From Ischnura elegans (lineage: Eukaryota > Arthropoda > Insecta > Odonata > Coenagrionidae), in NCBI RefSeq assembly GCF_921293095.1, contig NC_060249.1, forward strand, positions 83,339,907-83,403,906: DNA of 64,000 bases, read 5' to 3'. The position numbers and the translations under genes were made by a program. Within the stretch, counting starts at the first letter, position 1; the number at the start of each line of letters is the position of its first letter. Shown piece by piece: positions 22,290 through 33,913 of the stretch. The notes below the pieces were generated by a model, which was not told where the DNA came from, did no database searches, and was given only the letters and a program-made list of their open reading frames with translations.

Positions 22290-24820
22290 CTTCACATACA
22301 TACAGACAAGAGTCATGTATGGTTTATTTACTAAAAGAAAGGAAAGCGTTGTATTTGCTTCCATACCTTCAAATTCAAATTGCATGCTTGCTTTTGTTTT
22401 AGAATCAATCAAAAGATATGAATGTGGCCCTATTGGTAAAATTTTATTGATTTAAATAAGGTAACTTACTTAGTGACATAAGTTTGAACCAACAACAACC
22501 TCAGTGATATCACTTCATCTCGTTTAAATTTATTTATCCCAACGGCCATTAAGTTAAGGATTTATTGATATCATTGATTCTATGCTTAATGTTCTCTTAA
22601 AATTTTTAATACAGTTAAAGAAAACCTGCACACCTTTTTGCCGTCGAATTGCCACACACATGTCACTGAAGTTTGCCACAATTGAATCCACTTGTTATTT
22701 TATTTTTGAAGCCGGTCGAAATATGCCCAATGACGGAAAGAGACATGAGTGAAATGGAAATTAAATTGTAAACATACTGTCTTTAAATTACAGGTAATTA
22801 TCATAAAAGTAAACAGGAAATGCCATTCCATAGATTATCTCAGCTCTCCTTCATCCAAAAATAATTTTGCCTAAATGATTCATCCTTTCTATCAAGGTCA
22901 ACCTTAGAAATTGAACAACATTTAACTCTGACCTCGTTTACCACTCAGTGTAGCTTTGTGGTCATGGGACATTCTGAAGAAAGAAACTGATGTATCACTA
23001 TCACATTTTACTGGATTACCTGAGACGACCATAGGAGAAACCTACCTAAATAATTACAATAATATAACTTTATTCCACTTATATGCAATTACGTTACAAT
23101 AGAAAACCCTTAAAGAATGGTGTATAAGAATATATAGGTACCCGTTGTGAAATTGTTTTGGGGCTACCATCATACACTGTTTATTCAGGACTGGTGCTAT
23201 TACACATGACAAATAAATTTCTTTCGTTGAATTCAACGTTTTTTTACTCTATCGTTTGCAATCAATTGTGATATTCCAGTAATTTACATGCACACAATAC
23301 GAATGGTAATATTAATGGCCAGTAATGTAAGTACTTACACACATGGTAAATAACTTGCTTTCAGATCAGACTTGCATTACAATTACATACATACGTACAA
23401 TATATCTTCGCAATCGCAAGCAAAATGTTTTCTGGGCGGATACGGCTTAAACTATTTGTTGAATCTCGAAGTATTGCGCCAATATTATTGGATCCCTCTT
23501 TTCTACCTTCAGAGAGGGCTTAGATTTTCGATAAGGAAAACTTCTTCTCTTGCTTCCCTCCATTCTTTCTCATTCACGTTTCTCTACTCCTCTGCCAAAA
23601 CCTGAAAACGTATGCCTCGGAAAACGCTAGCGAAACTATGCACCTTTGTCTACTTCCTTTTTTTTCTCTTCTCAGGCCATGTATCTTCCCATTCCTTCGA
23701 CTGCAGCCCTTTGCTTATTGTGCTGGAAAAAATGAACTTTTCCCGTGCCAGCGTAGCATCAAAGGAAATGCACTGCTCCACCAACACAAGTGAATAAAAT
23801 GGTGTATCACGTAGTAAATAAAAAAAATGTTGCGACCACGTGTTCAGAAAATCCCATCTCAAAGTTTTGGATACAAAACTAAATTGTTACTTCATCAGGG
23901 AGCTAAAATTTCCGGAATGAATTTTTTTCCTCTAAATAAGGTAACTTTCTAGTCTCCATTAGATCTCTTAGACAGAATTCTCCAGCAAACTTTAACTCGA
24001 AATAATAACTCTACAAAAATTACCAGTTAAGGCCGAACTGGAAAGAAGTATCTGGAGAATAAATTCTTGAAAATTCTATCTTCTTGATTTAGTTTGTGAC
24101 TTGAAAAGTAATAAACGATTTACATAGAATTGGAGGGGTTAATATTACCCCATACCATAAGTTTGCACAACTAAAATGAATAAAAAAACCGTCGAAACGG
24201 TCCTTACTATAGGTATGTGAAGAAGAAAATTAAATGGATGGCACAAAAACGACAATATCTAAAAGCCCCAACCTTATACCCACTTGAATAATATCCCAGA
24301 AAGAGCCTTGAAAACGTTTGTGTTGAAATAGGGTCGACTAAAGTACCTAAAAAACGTTATTCATGTGCACGGGGCAATAACAAGGTAAAATGCATAAAAA
24401 TTACCATGATTCCGTAATGTAAAATAATTTCTTACTCATTCGATTTTTGTGAATTAGATAAGTATATTGTTAGCCACTAAACAGGAATATCACATAGTAT
24501 TGAAGTAGATATAGCTGAAATAACTCCTAAGCTACCCTAATCACAAAAAAGAGGATAACTGTTACTCAAAAAGGTACTGGGAGATTCATTAAATGAAATA
24601 AATGCCTTTCTGATACAATGGCATAATATTTCCGGTGCATGAATTTCCCAGAGTTCAACACTTTAGGCAGCACGTTAGAGGAAAATGGATACAGTAGTCA
24701 GGATATCAGTAAGAGAATTGCATTAACAAAGGAGGATTATATTAACTTGAGGGAGCTTATGAGAGGATGATTATTTAAGAGTTTAAAGAAAAGGTTAGTG
24801 AAGAGTCTGATCTGGAGTGT
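22290..24820. other. Unassigned AT-rich DNA
   Basis: Longest frames are 60-77 codons (for example 23372-23605 plus). They have no start context, domain or repeat support. No shared family or long inverted repeat was seen. Confidence 0.4.
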
Positions 24821-24873
24821 AGCTAGTGATGATTGAAACAGCAGTAGTATTTTTCCACACTTTTTTATTCTTT

Positions 24874-24909
24874 CTCGACCGGTTTCCATGCTTACGCATT
24901 ATTATCAAG
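24874..24909 (-). ncRNA. Hammerhead-like core motif, locus h
   Basis: Minus strand: CTTGATAATA, ATGC, loop GTAA, GCAT, GGAAACCGGTCGAG. The stem ATGC/GCAT with a GTAA loop is perfect, and its sequence is unrelated to those of loci b, c and f. The 3' flank AGAAAGAATAAA includes an AATAAA polyadenylation-type word. Only one arm is visible. Confidence 0.4.
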
Positions 24910-25081
24910 AGCTCTCTAACCTCAGGAGCAGCAAGCCTGGTATTTATATTGAGGGTAAGTGTAGGTGGGGTAAAATATAGAAGCAGGAATGGGAGAGGGG
25001 TTGAGGTTGGGTACTCAATTTGCGGGGTGTTTATTCAGGGTCATCGGTAAAAGCTTTCAAGGGAGTAGGAGGTGCTCTTAC

Positions 25082-25237
25082 GCTAAGGAAAGGTGAGGAC
25101 ATCCTTGCTACCACCTCACTGACAAGACATTCACCAAACAACTTCGAATACTTATACACCTTGGCGTATATTCGAAGTTGTTTCGTGAATGTATTGTCAA
25201 TGAGGTGGTAGCAAGGATGTCCTCACCTTTCCTTAGC
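25082..25237. repeat. Near-perfect 69-bp-arm hairpin
   Basis: Bases 25082-25150 pair with 25169-25237 with only three mismatches, leaving an 18-base loop. Imperfect complementarity continues outward to about 25055 and 25262 (AGGAGG.../CCTCCTCC). The arm contains GGTGAGGACATCCTTGCTAC. It is too symmetric for a typical animal microRNA, and fits a young foldback MITE or a long hairpin RNA source. No TSD was recognised. Confidence 0.75.
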
Positions 25238-25464
25238 GAGAGAGTTCCTCCTCCTCACTTGGTATTCACTTTCATATACCGCCCTTTCTCTTTTTCAGCT
25301 AAAATATTGTCCTCGTATAATCCTACACTGAGAAATGAATCGAACAAGACAAAATTTCAGATTTAAATATCCCGTAACGAATACCGTTATGATGAACACT
25401 TCATTCAGAAAAAGAAAAGCACTGTCGCCACATTTCTGTGGAATGACGGCTTCTGGTTTCAATT

Positions 25465-26123
25465 GGGTAGTTTCCTTCATCAAAGAAAACGAAAGACATT
25501 GATTGCGATTCGTTACCCACCATTAGTGTATTCATAATATACAAATTATTTGGTTTTAGAAATACCAGTTTAGACTAATGGCAATGGTCAATTTTATCCT
25601 CATTTGAAAAAGGCCAAATTGGCGCTCATGCGATGCCACTCCACGTGGCGTCACAAGGACCTAGTTTCTATACGAGTAGATAGGCGTTTTACATCGTCTT
25701 AGATTACCAATGCATGCACGAGGCACAGAGCTCAGGGAAACATGTCTTAATAATCACCTATTAAAACTGGCCAAGGTCGGAAAGTTTTCTTCGTTTGATA
25801 AGGTATTAATAATCCTTATTTAAGCCAACCGCTACCAGCTAGCAGGGTACTCTGCTACCTGCTAGCATCCTGCGTCGTATCAGCACTCAGAGTCTCGCCC
25901 TAAGGTCACCTCACTTGCGGCAGCGGGAACCAGAACGACGTCACACGGAGTTTTCCCATCATTCATACTTAGCCGTCGCGTTTTCGCGCGCTTGAAAATT
26001 TACACTTTTCATTGGATCGCGAAAAATAGATATCGTCATTTAAAAATCTAAAAGCGTGAAATACGTAATCCAGGAGTAATAATCTTTCGAGTTAGGCAAT
26101 TAAAAAATAATAGAAAACCACCC
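25465..26123 (+). mobile_element. TA-MITE, copy 2
   Basis: Full-length 659-bp copy sharing both ends and interior with the copy at 14499. The right flank is TA, the left flank reads TT instead, a point change. The CRE word is broken to CACGTGGCGTCA at 25642, while AACGACGTCACACGG is intact near 25936. The duplicated word TCTGCTACCTGCTAGC is present, giving a short internal expansion absent from copy 1. Confidence 0.8.
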
Positions 26124-26129
26124 TATTAT

Positions 26130-27105
26130 CGCGAATGATCGTTCGTTACTCAAAAACTAGGTATATTCTTTCATTTCCACTGAAGCACCTGGATATATCC
26201 TCCACTCACGACTGATATTCGCGAAATGGAACAATACGTTGGATTTTTTAATATTACTGCTTTCGCCGCCATGTTTCACGAAACCTCTCATTTCGTGCCG
26301 CGTACTCTCATATTTAATACTTGAGTGAGAAATAGCTTCATTTTCCGGTACATACCAAGTAATTGAAACTTTATTTTATCTCCGGCCATAATATAAATAA
26401 AAGTCTTGCAAAATATTTTATAACTTGATTTTTTTCTTAGGATAATAGATTTTGTGTTTCACCCGAGACAGCTTGTCCATTCGATTAGTTGATGAACTCC
26501 GAGAAATAAAATGGGGCTTCCCTTCCCAAAGTCTTCTTTATGTGAAACACACGAACGCACTCATGACAAGTAGGTAAACTACTTCCTGACTGTCTTCAGT
26601 GCCGTAATCAATGTTTATTGCAAAGGTACTCAGCTTGAATAATTGTGTGAATGCTCTGTAAACCACACGTGGAAGGTCTTGGGGGACAGAATATTGGCTA
26701 TTTGAGTTGCCAGTGTTGAACTCAAGATTACAAATGAGCTACAATAGAATAAATGAGCCTTAATGCCGTATATAGCCTCATTAATGGGAAAACATATTAT
26801 ATAGTTACGGCGGATCCGTCCATCCTACTTTTCTCGATCATTATTCCGATAATTTTTTTATAGGTTATTTTATTCAAATAAGAATATTTTCTTATAAGAA
26901 TTATATTATTATTCAAATATCCCTATTCATATCCCTATTTTCAAATAAGAATGTCATATAAAATATTGCGATTTAAATGATAACAACGCCAGAATTTATC
27001 CGAAAAATAGGTATGGAAGGGGTTGTTAAATATGCATAGAATATTTTCTGAACGTCTCACGACTACCTCTCTGAGACATTTGCGATGCTCGAGATATTCG
27101 AGACA
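26130..27105. other. Unassigned AT-rich DNA
   Basis: Contains a small internally repetitive A/T patch near 26870-26950 (CAAATAAGAAT, TCCCTATT) but no element or gene was recognised. Confidence 0.4.
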
Positions 27106-27113
27106 ATAAGACG

Positions 27114-27411
27114 CACTGGCTTAAATATGGTGGGGATGAGGGGATAGATTCCCTCCCCCCCCCCCCCCCCCCAAAGCCTCAGACAAATAAAAAACTTATT
27201 AAAAACTATTGTCTAGTTTTGACATATAATAACTGCATCTGCCTAAAGTTAATTTTTAAGCGCCAAAATGGTATGAAATGTATTCCCAGGCATGTCGTTT
27301 TTTCAAAAATTTTCCCTGAACCCTTGTTGCCTTGGGGTATGGGGGTCGCCACACCAAGCCATCCCATCCACCCCCCCCCCCCCCCAGTGCATATGCTTAG
27401 ATACACCACTG
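27114..27411 (+). mobile_element. hAT MITE family A, copy 2
   Basis: Ends CACTGGCTTAAATATGGTGG and TAGATACACCACTG are worn versions of the family A termini. Flanks ATAAGACG and GTGAGACG match at 6 of 8 bases, a decayed hAT target duplication. It contains unusually long C tracts, about 22 Cs near 27150 and about 15 near 27371. Confidence 0.75.
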
Positions 27412-27419
27412 GTGAGACG

Positions 27420-27860
27420 TCCCCGTGACATTCATTGTCATGTGGGTAGGCAAAATTAAGTCTTAATCTCCAGAAACTTACACCTGGTATGAACCTGCTG
27501 GCTGTCCACGGTCTTAATGAGTCTGACGCTTTATTTAGACTTGCCTAGTAATGATAAACAAACATAAACGATAAATTTCCAATTAAAATATGTACATTCT
27601 CAAAGAGCCAGTAATCATAGGGAGCCTTGAATAGTGGTACAATGCCTTTCATGTTGACAGTTTAGGAAATGTTTAAGTATGGATAGAGCTGCCTTGAGAG
27701 TATGGTTTAATTTTTCTTCCTCCAAATATGCAGCTGGAAAAAGATATTTAATTTTTTACCTTAATAACTTAACTCTAACATTTAGGTTAAATGTCATAAA
27801 ATTTATTACCAACAGCTTTTGTTTCAAAAGTCTTTTAATTGGGAATCCTTAAAAATGATA
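27420..27860. other. Unassigned AT-rich DNA
   Basis: No coding or repeat feature recognised. Confidence 0.4.
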
Positions 27861-27865
27861 ATACC

Positions 27866-28085
27866 CAAGTGCGGATTCAGGATTTTTTCTGGGGAGGGGC
27901 ACATGGGTCTGAAAGGTAAAAGGTATCCTCATACTTGGGATTAAGAACAACTTACAACAATTATTATACGAAATACACTTTTCATCTCCATTCTCTGTGA
28001 CACAAAGGAAAATGAAAGTAATGATAATGGAGCTATATTAAATATCTTGTTTATTTTTTAAGTGTCTGAGAGGGGGCACGTAGGG
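27866..28085 (+). mobile_element. hAT-like MITE family E, copy 1
   Basis: CAAGTGCGGATTCAGGATTT opens the element; GGGGCACATGGGTCTGA, ACGAAATACACTTTTCAT and TTTTTAAGTGTCTGAGAGGG match the copy at 35694-35974. Its right end runs into the family D fragment that follows, so the junction is not exact. Confidence 0.55.
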
Positions 28086-28381
28086 GGATGCAGGGAGTAC
28101 TGCCCCCCCTATAGAAGCATAAATAAATTTAGTCATAATAAAAGTTATGAAAAAATTTCCTTTTGGAAGAGAAATGATATTAGTATAAGACATGGAACAA
28201 AAATAAAAATCATTATTTTTTCAAGCAAGTTATTATAAAAACTAATAAATTGCTTTCATAATTTCCTTAAAATTTTGTTTTCATTGACCTTTTCTTTGCA
28301 AAAAAGCTATAACTTGAACAACCACAGCTAGTTTTGCTCCCCTATCCCCCCCCCCCATTTTGATTCTGGGTACACCCATGA
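28086..28381 (+). mobile_element. hAT MITE family D, partial copy
   Basis: TACTGCCCCCCCTATAGAAG, AACTTGAACAACCACAGCTA and the end CTGGGTACACCCATG match family D at 17522. The left terminus is missing or replaced by the end of the family E copy, suggesting a deletion or insertion join. Confidence 0.6.
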
Positions 28382-28594
28382 TTCTGTGGTGGTATGATGT
28401 TGCAAAACCCCAGACCGGTATCATTAAATTCGAGGATCCTTGTGGAAGGATGCTCTCCCAGGTGGTGGGTGAGTCACTGAGTCATTGAGTCTGGAAAAAT
28501 TCCCAGGATACAGTGATTAGTTAACATTCAGCCCAACAGAGGCTAATGCACATCGGGACTGCATTGCCAAGACACCAAAGGGCATTCGCATCTC
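28382..28594. other. Unassigned segment
   Basis: A short block with a minus-strand reading MRMPFGVLAMQSRCALASVG that is not recognised. It directly precedes a LINE 3' tail and may be retroelement-derived. Confidence 0.25.
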
Positions 28595-29030
28595 ATCATC
28601 ACTGGTCAACAATCCTAGGGTTGGTTTGACGCAGCTCTCCAGTGGCGTAACTATGGGGGGGGGGGATGAGGGGGATAGATCCCCCAAAGCCTCAGAGAAA
28701 TAAAAATAATATTCAAAATTATTGTCTAGTTCTGACTTATAGTAAATTTTAACGTAACCTTTTGATGAAACCCAAATTTTAAGGGCTAAAATAATGTAAA
28801 ATGTATTTGCAGACATGTCTGTTTAAGGGTGGGAGGACGCCCTTCCCCATCCACCCCCCCCCCCCCCCAAAAAAAGCATATTCCTAGTTACACCACTGCA
28901 GCTCTCCACTCAGTTCTCCTATCAGATAATCTTTTCACACCTACATATTTCTTCTCTTTCACATCCTTCTTTACTTGTTCCATATATTTTGTTCAATGTC
29001 TTCCTTTATGACCGTTTTATAAAATGACAA
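28595..29030 (-). mobile_element. LINE (family B) 3' fragment split by a hAT MITE
   Basis: Reverse-complement 3' tail sequence (CATCATCACTGGTCAACAAT, then GGTTTGACGCAGCTCTC) is interrupted at 28638-28898 by a family A MITE. It resumes with CAGCTCTCCACTCAGTTCTC and the KDVKEKKY-coding region. The order and orientation show one insertion into a pre-existing LINE copy. The polymerase frame is broken. Confidence 0.75.
28638..28898 (+). mobile_element. hAT MITE family A, copy 3, with perfect 8-bp TSD
   Basis: Begins CAGTGGCGTAACTATGGGGG and ends CTAGTTACACCACTG. The 8-bp word CAGCTCTC is duplicated exactly at 28630-28637 and 28899-28906. CAG-ended TIRs plus an 8-bp duplication are the hAT superfamily hallmark. 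The host sequence is a LINE 3' end whose uninterrupted form occurs at 56795, confirming both boundaries. Confidence 0.9.
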
Positions 29031-29039
29031 AAGATCCCA

Positions 29040-29680
29040 TCCATTTTTCATGACTGAATGCAAAAGATGCTCCATGTAAAATGTTTCAATGAGTGTCTTT
29101 CTCGATACAACTGAGAATTCAAATAGGATTAGATACTAACTACTGATGCAAGTAATCAATTCCTGGAAATTTTTCCAGCCTAGAAATTTCCAACAAAAAT
29201 GGTTGGGACTCAGTAACCCTCACCAAGATGTGTTAAAATTCCTATTTTAGATTAATATTGAAGATGCCCTTAATTACTGGATATATTGCGTAGCCCATTA
29301 TTGGAAGCAAATATTCAGCAAAAATCCCATTGAAGAATTACTACAAGCATTCTTTGGTTAATTGAGACAGAACACTTTCATTGGTTACATGGTATTAGCC
29401 AAATACATAAGTGTACAAACACTGTTCCTTTGCATATTGGAAATTAGTCTTGTGCATCCTCCTCCTCTGTTGAACCAATCTTGGGCACCTATCCTCTAAT
29501 ATCATCTCTGTTAACATTGATCAAACATCCACTCAATGAAAGCATCAATCTATACAACCTTACCATTAAGGCTAGTGGATTAGTCTGAAGAAAGTTAAAT
29601 TTCTGTCCCCCCGAATCTCTATATTTTTCTAGAGGTTGATTTATATTGTCTTAACTGGCATGAACTGTAAAGATGAATGA
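29040..29680. other. Unassigned AT-rich DNA
   Basis: No feature recognised. Confidence 0.4.
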
Positions 29681-29681
29681 G

Positions 29682-29736
29682 GCAAAGAGTCACCCATCCT
29701 CGATGGCCTTGCAATCGAGGATGGGTGACTCTTTGC
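29682..29736. repeat. Perfect 23-bp-arm hairpin
   Basis: Bases 29682-29704 are the exact reverse complement of 29714-29736 around a 9-base loop (GGCCTTGCA). No arm mismatches. The 55-bp span is precursor-sized only at the very small end for microRNAs, and perfect arms favour a recent inverted duplication. Confidence 0.75.
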
Positions 29737-29739
29737 TAC

Positions 29740-30615
29740 AGTAGGCTAAATTAAGTACCATCCATCCCATGCCAGTCATTGTTACCCAGCTAGATAACTC
29801 AAATTTAAATATTGAAGATGCCCTTAATAAAATCACATCGGCAACAATAAATGGATGAGGAGTAAGCATTAGCTGTTCAGCTTTGAAATAGATTTGGAGG
29901 AGCTAGAGGAAAAGGTTGAAAGCAATAATTTTAATCACATTGAAAATTGGCTATCAAAATATGTAGTAGAAGTGAATGTGAATCCAAATCAGAAATGATT
30001 ATGCAGAAAAATAATCAGCCAAACTGGCAAGCTAATGCAATGATATGTAACTAATAAGACTTCCTCATTGTTAAACAATCTGTAAAATCCACTCTACCCA
30101 TACGAAAGAGGGATTCATAATCTCAACCGATTGATTCAGAGACCAGAGTGCTAACATTCCACTTATTATTAAGTCTTCCTTATTACTTGAAATTATTAAA
30201 GTTCAAGAACTTGTTATTGTCATTGTTATGCAATGTGAAGGAGATAATATTTGTGCAATTTGAAGGAGATTCTCTGAGTGCGACTCACTTGTATTCGTGA
30301 CTCAATAAATTGATACATTGTTAATTGTTACATAGGGCGTAGTTATTTTGCACGAAATACCACGTAAAGACCCTAAACTTTTCATTACTGGGAAAATTGA
30401 AGAGATAGCAATCTTTATGGCAGAGCACAAATGAAAGTTTCACCATATTAATAAACAATATATAAAAATAATTGATGAATATCTAAAAGCCACTTGTCTA
30501 CCAATATCAGACCTCAGAAGCATTATTGCTGAGAAGCATTTCAAACTACCAAGGCACCGTGGTAATTTATGAACTACCCCACTACCTTATTGGGTTGCAT
30601 TACCTCTGCCTGTGA
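29740..30615. other. Unassigned AT-rich DNA
   Basis: No long frame or shared repeat recognised. Confidence 0.4.
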
Positions 30616-30619
30616 TTGA

Positions 30620-31045
30620 TAACAATCCTACGATTGTTTTGATTGTTCTACTAAATTCTCTTATTAGATTATCTTTTCACATTTTGGTATTTCCCTTTGG
30701 ATTGGTATTGGTTCCCTTTCACATCCTTAATTACCTGTTTCATACTTATGTATTAGCTGAGGTCTTCCTCTTCTGTTTTTGACATTGATTTATCCCTATA
30801 GTCTTCATCAGCCCATCATGCCTCAAGATATGGCCAATAATGTTGTTCCTCCTCCTTATCAAGGTTTTCTACATGCTTCTTTCTCTCCTACTATTCTGAG
30901 GATTTTCTCATTGCTCACTTGGTTGATTCATTTCATTTTCACCGCTCTGCTGAAGCACCACATTTCAAATGCCTCCACCGTTGATTTCTTTGTTGCTGTC
31001 ATTTTCCATAGCTCACTGCGATACAAAAACATACTTTAGTTATAA
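30620..31045 (-). mobile_element. LINE (family B) pol C-terminal fragment
   Basis: In reverse complement it aligns along its length with the copy at 56795-57240: tail, KDVKEK-like and TIVEGQ-like regions, and an upstream part around the ENKNDRVESTKLVSN-type segment seen antisense as ATTGCTCACTTGGTTGATTC. Frame is broken by many substitutions. The open plus-strand frame at 30779-31039 is antisense to the pol gene. Confidence 0.6.
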
Positions 31046-31049
31046 TTTC

Positions 31050-31920
31050 TAGTATTAGAACCCACCAAATTAAATAAAACAGTATTTTGTATTGCTTAGA
31101 CCATACATATTGGAGGTGATTGGCATACAAAAAACTCTTGCAAGGTAATTGCATAAAGTCAGTCCTTCAATGGGGAAAAAGAATTAACAACTTGCTATAC
31201 TCTGTTAATTTTATCTTTGCGGGTGAGCTGGTATGGCTAAAGCAAGTGAGCGTGAGGGGAGGGAAAGATTCTCCACTTGTGACTTTCCTTTTGCCAATCA
31301 GCAAACAGCAGCAGGCATGGCCTCAGTCAGTCACTCTCAGACCTCCATTGAGTTAACATCATGAATCTGCTCGTGGAGCAGTGTTGCCAAACCTCACTAG
31401 TTCTCCTTGTATGTTTTTAAGTATGACTTTCACCAGCAGTACCTCATTCAGCATTGTACCAAGCTGACAATGTCATGGGCTTCTGTGAAAGAATTATCCT
31501 CAAAACCTTCCAAATGAGTAGGTATATTGTCTCAGTGCCAGGCCAAAAATACGTAGGTACCTGTAACCACCCATGACTTGCACGTTTTCAGTTACAAAGT
31601 TGGGAGGCTATGTACATTTGGCAACATAAAGTTCACTCCTCCTCTCTCTCAGTACTAACCCTACCCGATTAGCAAAGCCTTCCGAGAGTGTCCGGGGTCT
31701 CATGAAATCTCCCTCGCAAACATAAAGTGAATAGATTATAATAGAATTTCACGTCACCAAGATTGCATGAATGACTGAGGTCCTTATCAGCCAATTTTGT
31801 CCATGTGGGATAAAAAACGAATGTTAAATCAATGGCTATTTTCACTATTTTGAATGGTATGTCAAATTCTAAATGTACAAAAAAAATACAAATTTAATTA
31901 TAACTTCTAGAAGTCAAAGC
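31050..31920. other. Unassigned DNA
   Basis: One 78-codon plus-strand frame (31120-31356) without a recognisable domain. No repeats shared with the window. Confidence 0.4.
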
Positions 31921-31925
31921 CACAT

Positions 31926-32177
31926 CGATACCTCTACAGCTTAAGTGCTCAACAATTGCCCACCCAATAAAATCCCCTCATCCAGGAGCCCAACAATTTG
32001 CATGCACTCAACTGGCAGTAGCTGGAGGAAAAACACATACATCCGAGGCTTGGAGAATTGGAGGTGAGTGTTAATGCTCCTGCTACTCCCAGCTGATCAC
32101 ATTTGCATTGTTGTGCTCCTGGATGAGCAGATTTGATTCAATGAGCGATTGTTGAGTGCTTGTGCGGTGGAGGTATG
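31926..32177. repeat. Imperfect inverted-repeat (foldback) element
   Basis: The left arm, about 31926-32010, and the right arm, about 32092-32177, are inverted counterparts. Shared words include ATACCTC, GTGCTCAACAAT, CTCATCCAGGAGC and ACAAT-TGCA-TG, with about 75-80% visual similarity. The centre is short and non-coding. Element class unknown. Confidence 0.55.
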
Positions 32178-32179
32178 TA

Positions 32180-33910
32180 CATGCTGCAGCCATGGGTTGT
32201 GAGCATCATTGAGCATATGAAAGCATTTTAACATGGAAAAAAATTTAAATAGAAATAATCAACAGGAATCAAAATGAGCTACCAAGGGTTAAGGTTGACA
32301 TTCTGCTAGAGGTATTTTTTAGGCAGATGGCCGTGAAAACTTCCCATCTATCATGTGATGTTAACATTCATGCAAGCAATAATGGAAAGAGTAGTTTACG
32401 AAAGTGAAAATCAAATCCCTGCAGAAGTATACACCACATACAGAACAGTAATGGATTTGTGAGCATGGAGTTCAGTTCCGATAAATGTGGCACAAATAAT
32501 GACAGTAAACTAATGATGAAAACAGAGCAAATTTATGAAACAACTATGCCTATTTGAAAATTAGAGCAATGCATAGCATGAGTGGAGAATCAGCTTATTA
32601 TAGCCAATTGTTTTCCAGAGATATTTGGAACTTAATCCAAATCCAAAAACTAAAACATTTATTTGCGCTTGACTGCTGTCAGTCCAGGGAAATCATTTGT
32701 GTGTATTTATTTTGCTGTACTCAAATATGTATACAACTTGGAAAGCTTGTTCAAGGCATTTGTATCTGCTGAATTGCTGACAGCACCAGAAACCTTATTG
32801 GTGGATTCTAATTTCATATAAAACAAACAAAAAACTAGGAAAACTTGTTTACAGCATAAAATAAAGTACCAGCTGATATCATTTAGAAGATAAGAGCAAT
32901 GAGAATGCAGCAAAATATTGAAGGAAAAAAGATGCTGATGTTTATGGGTCTGGGTATAAGTCAGGCAAGTTTCCTATGGATTGAATTTTCCACATAAATA
33001 GGAAAAGTTTGAATCAAGAAACAATAATATAAAATGCCAAGGAGAATAATTGTTTTTCCAAACAATGAAATTATAAATAGTTGAATTATTTATCCCCCAT
33101 TTTCATGATTTGAAATTCACAAACAATAAAAGGATGGAATGCCTTATTATGGATGGAACAAGAAGAATTAAAAACCAAACTCCATGCATCACACATTTGG
33201 GGGCAACATTTGGAATGGGTACCATTGATGAAATAGTTCAATACAAATTCAATGTTAACCCTGTCCATCCTCCCATAAAATAGGAAGCTTTAAGAATGCT
33301 TTATCACTTAGCGATTCAACCCAATGGCTGTTCAGATAGGAGAGGGTAGAAAGCACTCCAGGCATAGCCACACAACATAAACTCCAGACTTAGCATCAGA
33401 ATTTCACTAATTCAGGGTTTGGGAGATAGCCTTGGAAGAAATAATGGACAAGATATGTGAAGAAATAAATTCTTAAATTGAAAAACGACTATTTTAATGA
33501 TCATTTTTCTAGAAATTTTGGGGGTAACTTTCTTGAAAATTGAATATCAATCTTCACACGGACCTCGGTCACTTTATATGGTCATTCTGATGGTCTGAGA
33601 GCCATTATTGACGCCAGAGGTAGGGAAGCCACTATCTTGCCCGTTTTTCATTTCAGCACCACTTCTTAGCCCTTAGACTGCAGGAGCGTTTTCAAAAGTT
33701 TTGTTTTTCTGGAATAGCTGGGGAAAGTTAAGCCACATTAGTGATCCCTACATTGAGGTAAGGTAAACTTGTGCTCTACCCAGGTAAGAATAAAATTTTT
33801 GGGAAACTGAAGTAGGTAGTCCACCAACGGTCAAATGTTTAAAATCGTTTTTCTCGCTATCAGCATACAAAATGTTTTATAACATTCCCGCAGTTTAAGT
33901 GTTAAACATA
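32180..33910. other. Unassigned AT-rich DNA
   Basis: Short frames only (72 codons at most). No splice-supported or recognisable coding region and no family repeats. Confidence 0.4.
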
Positions 33911-33913
33911 ATA

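Noticed and set aside
25082..25237. A microRNA precursor
   Set aside because: Arms are too long and too perfect for an animal microRNA, without the usual bulges; hpRNA or foldback element fits better.
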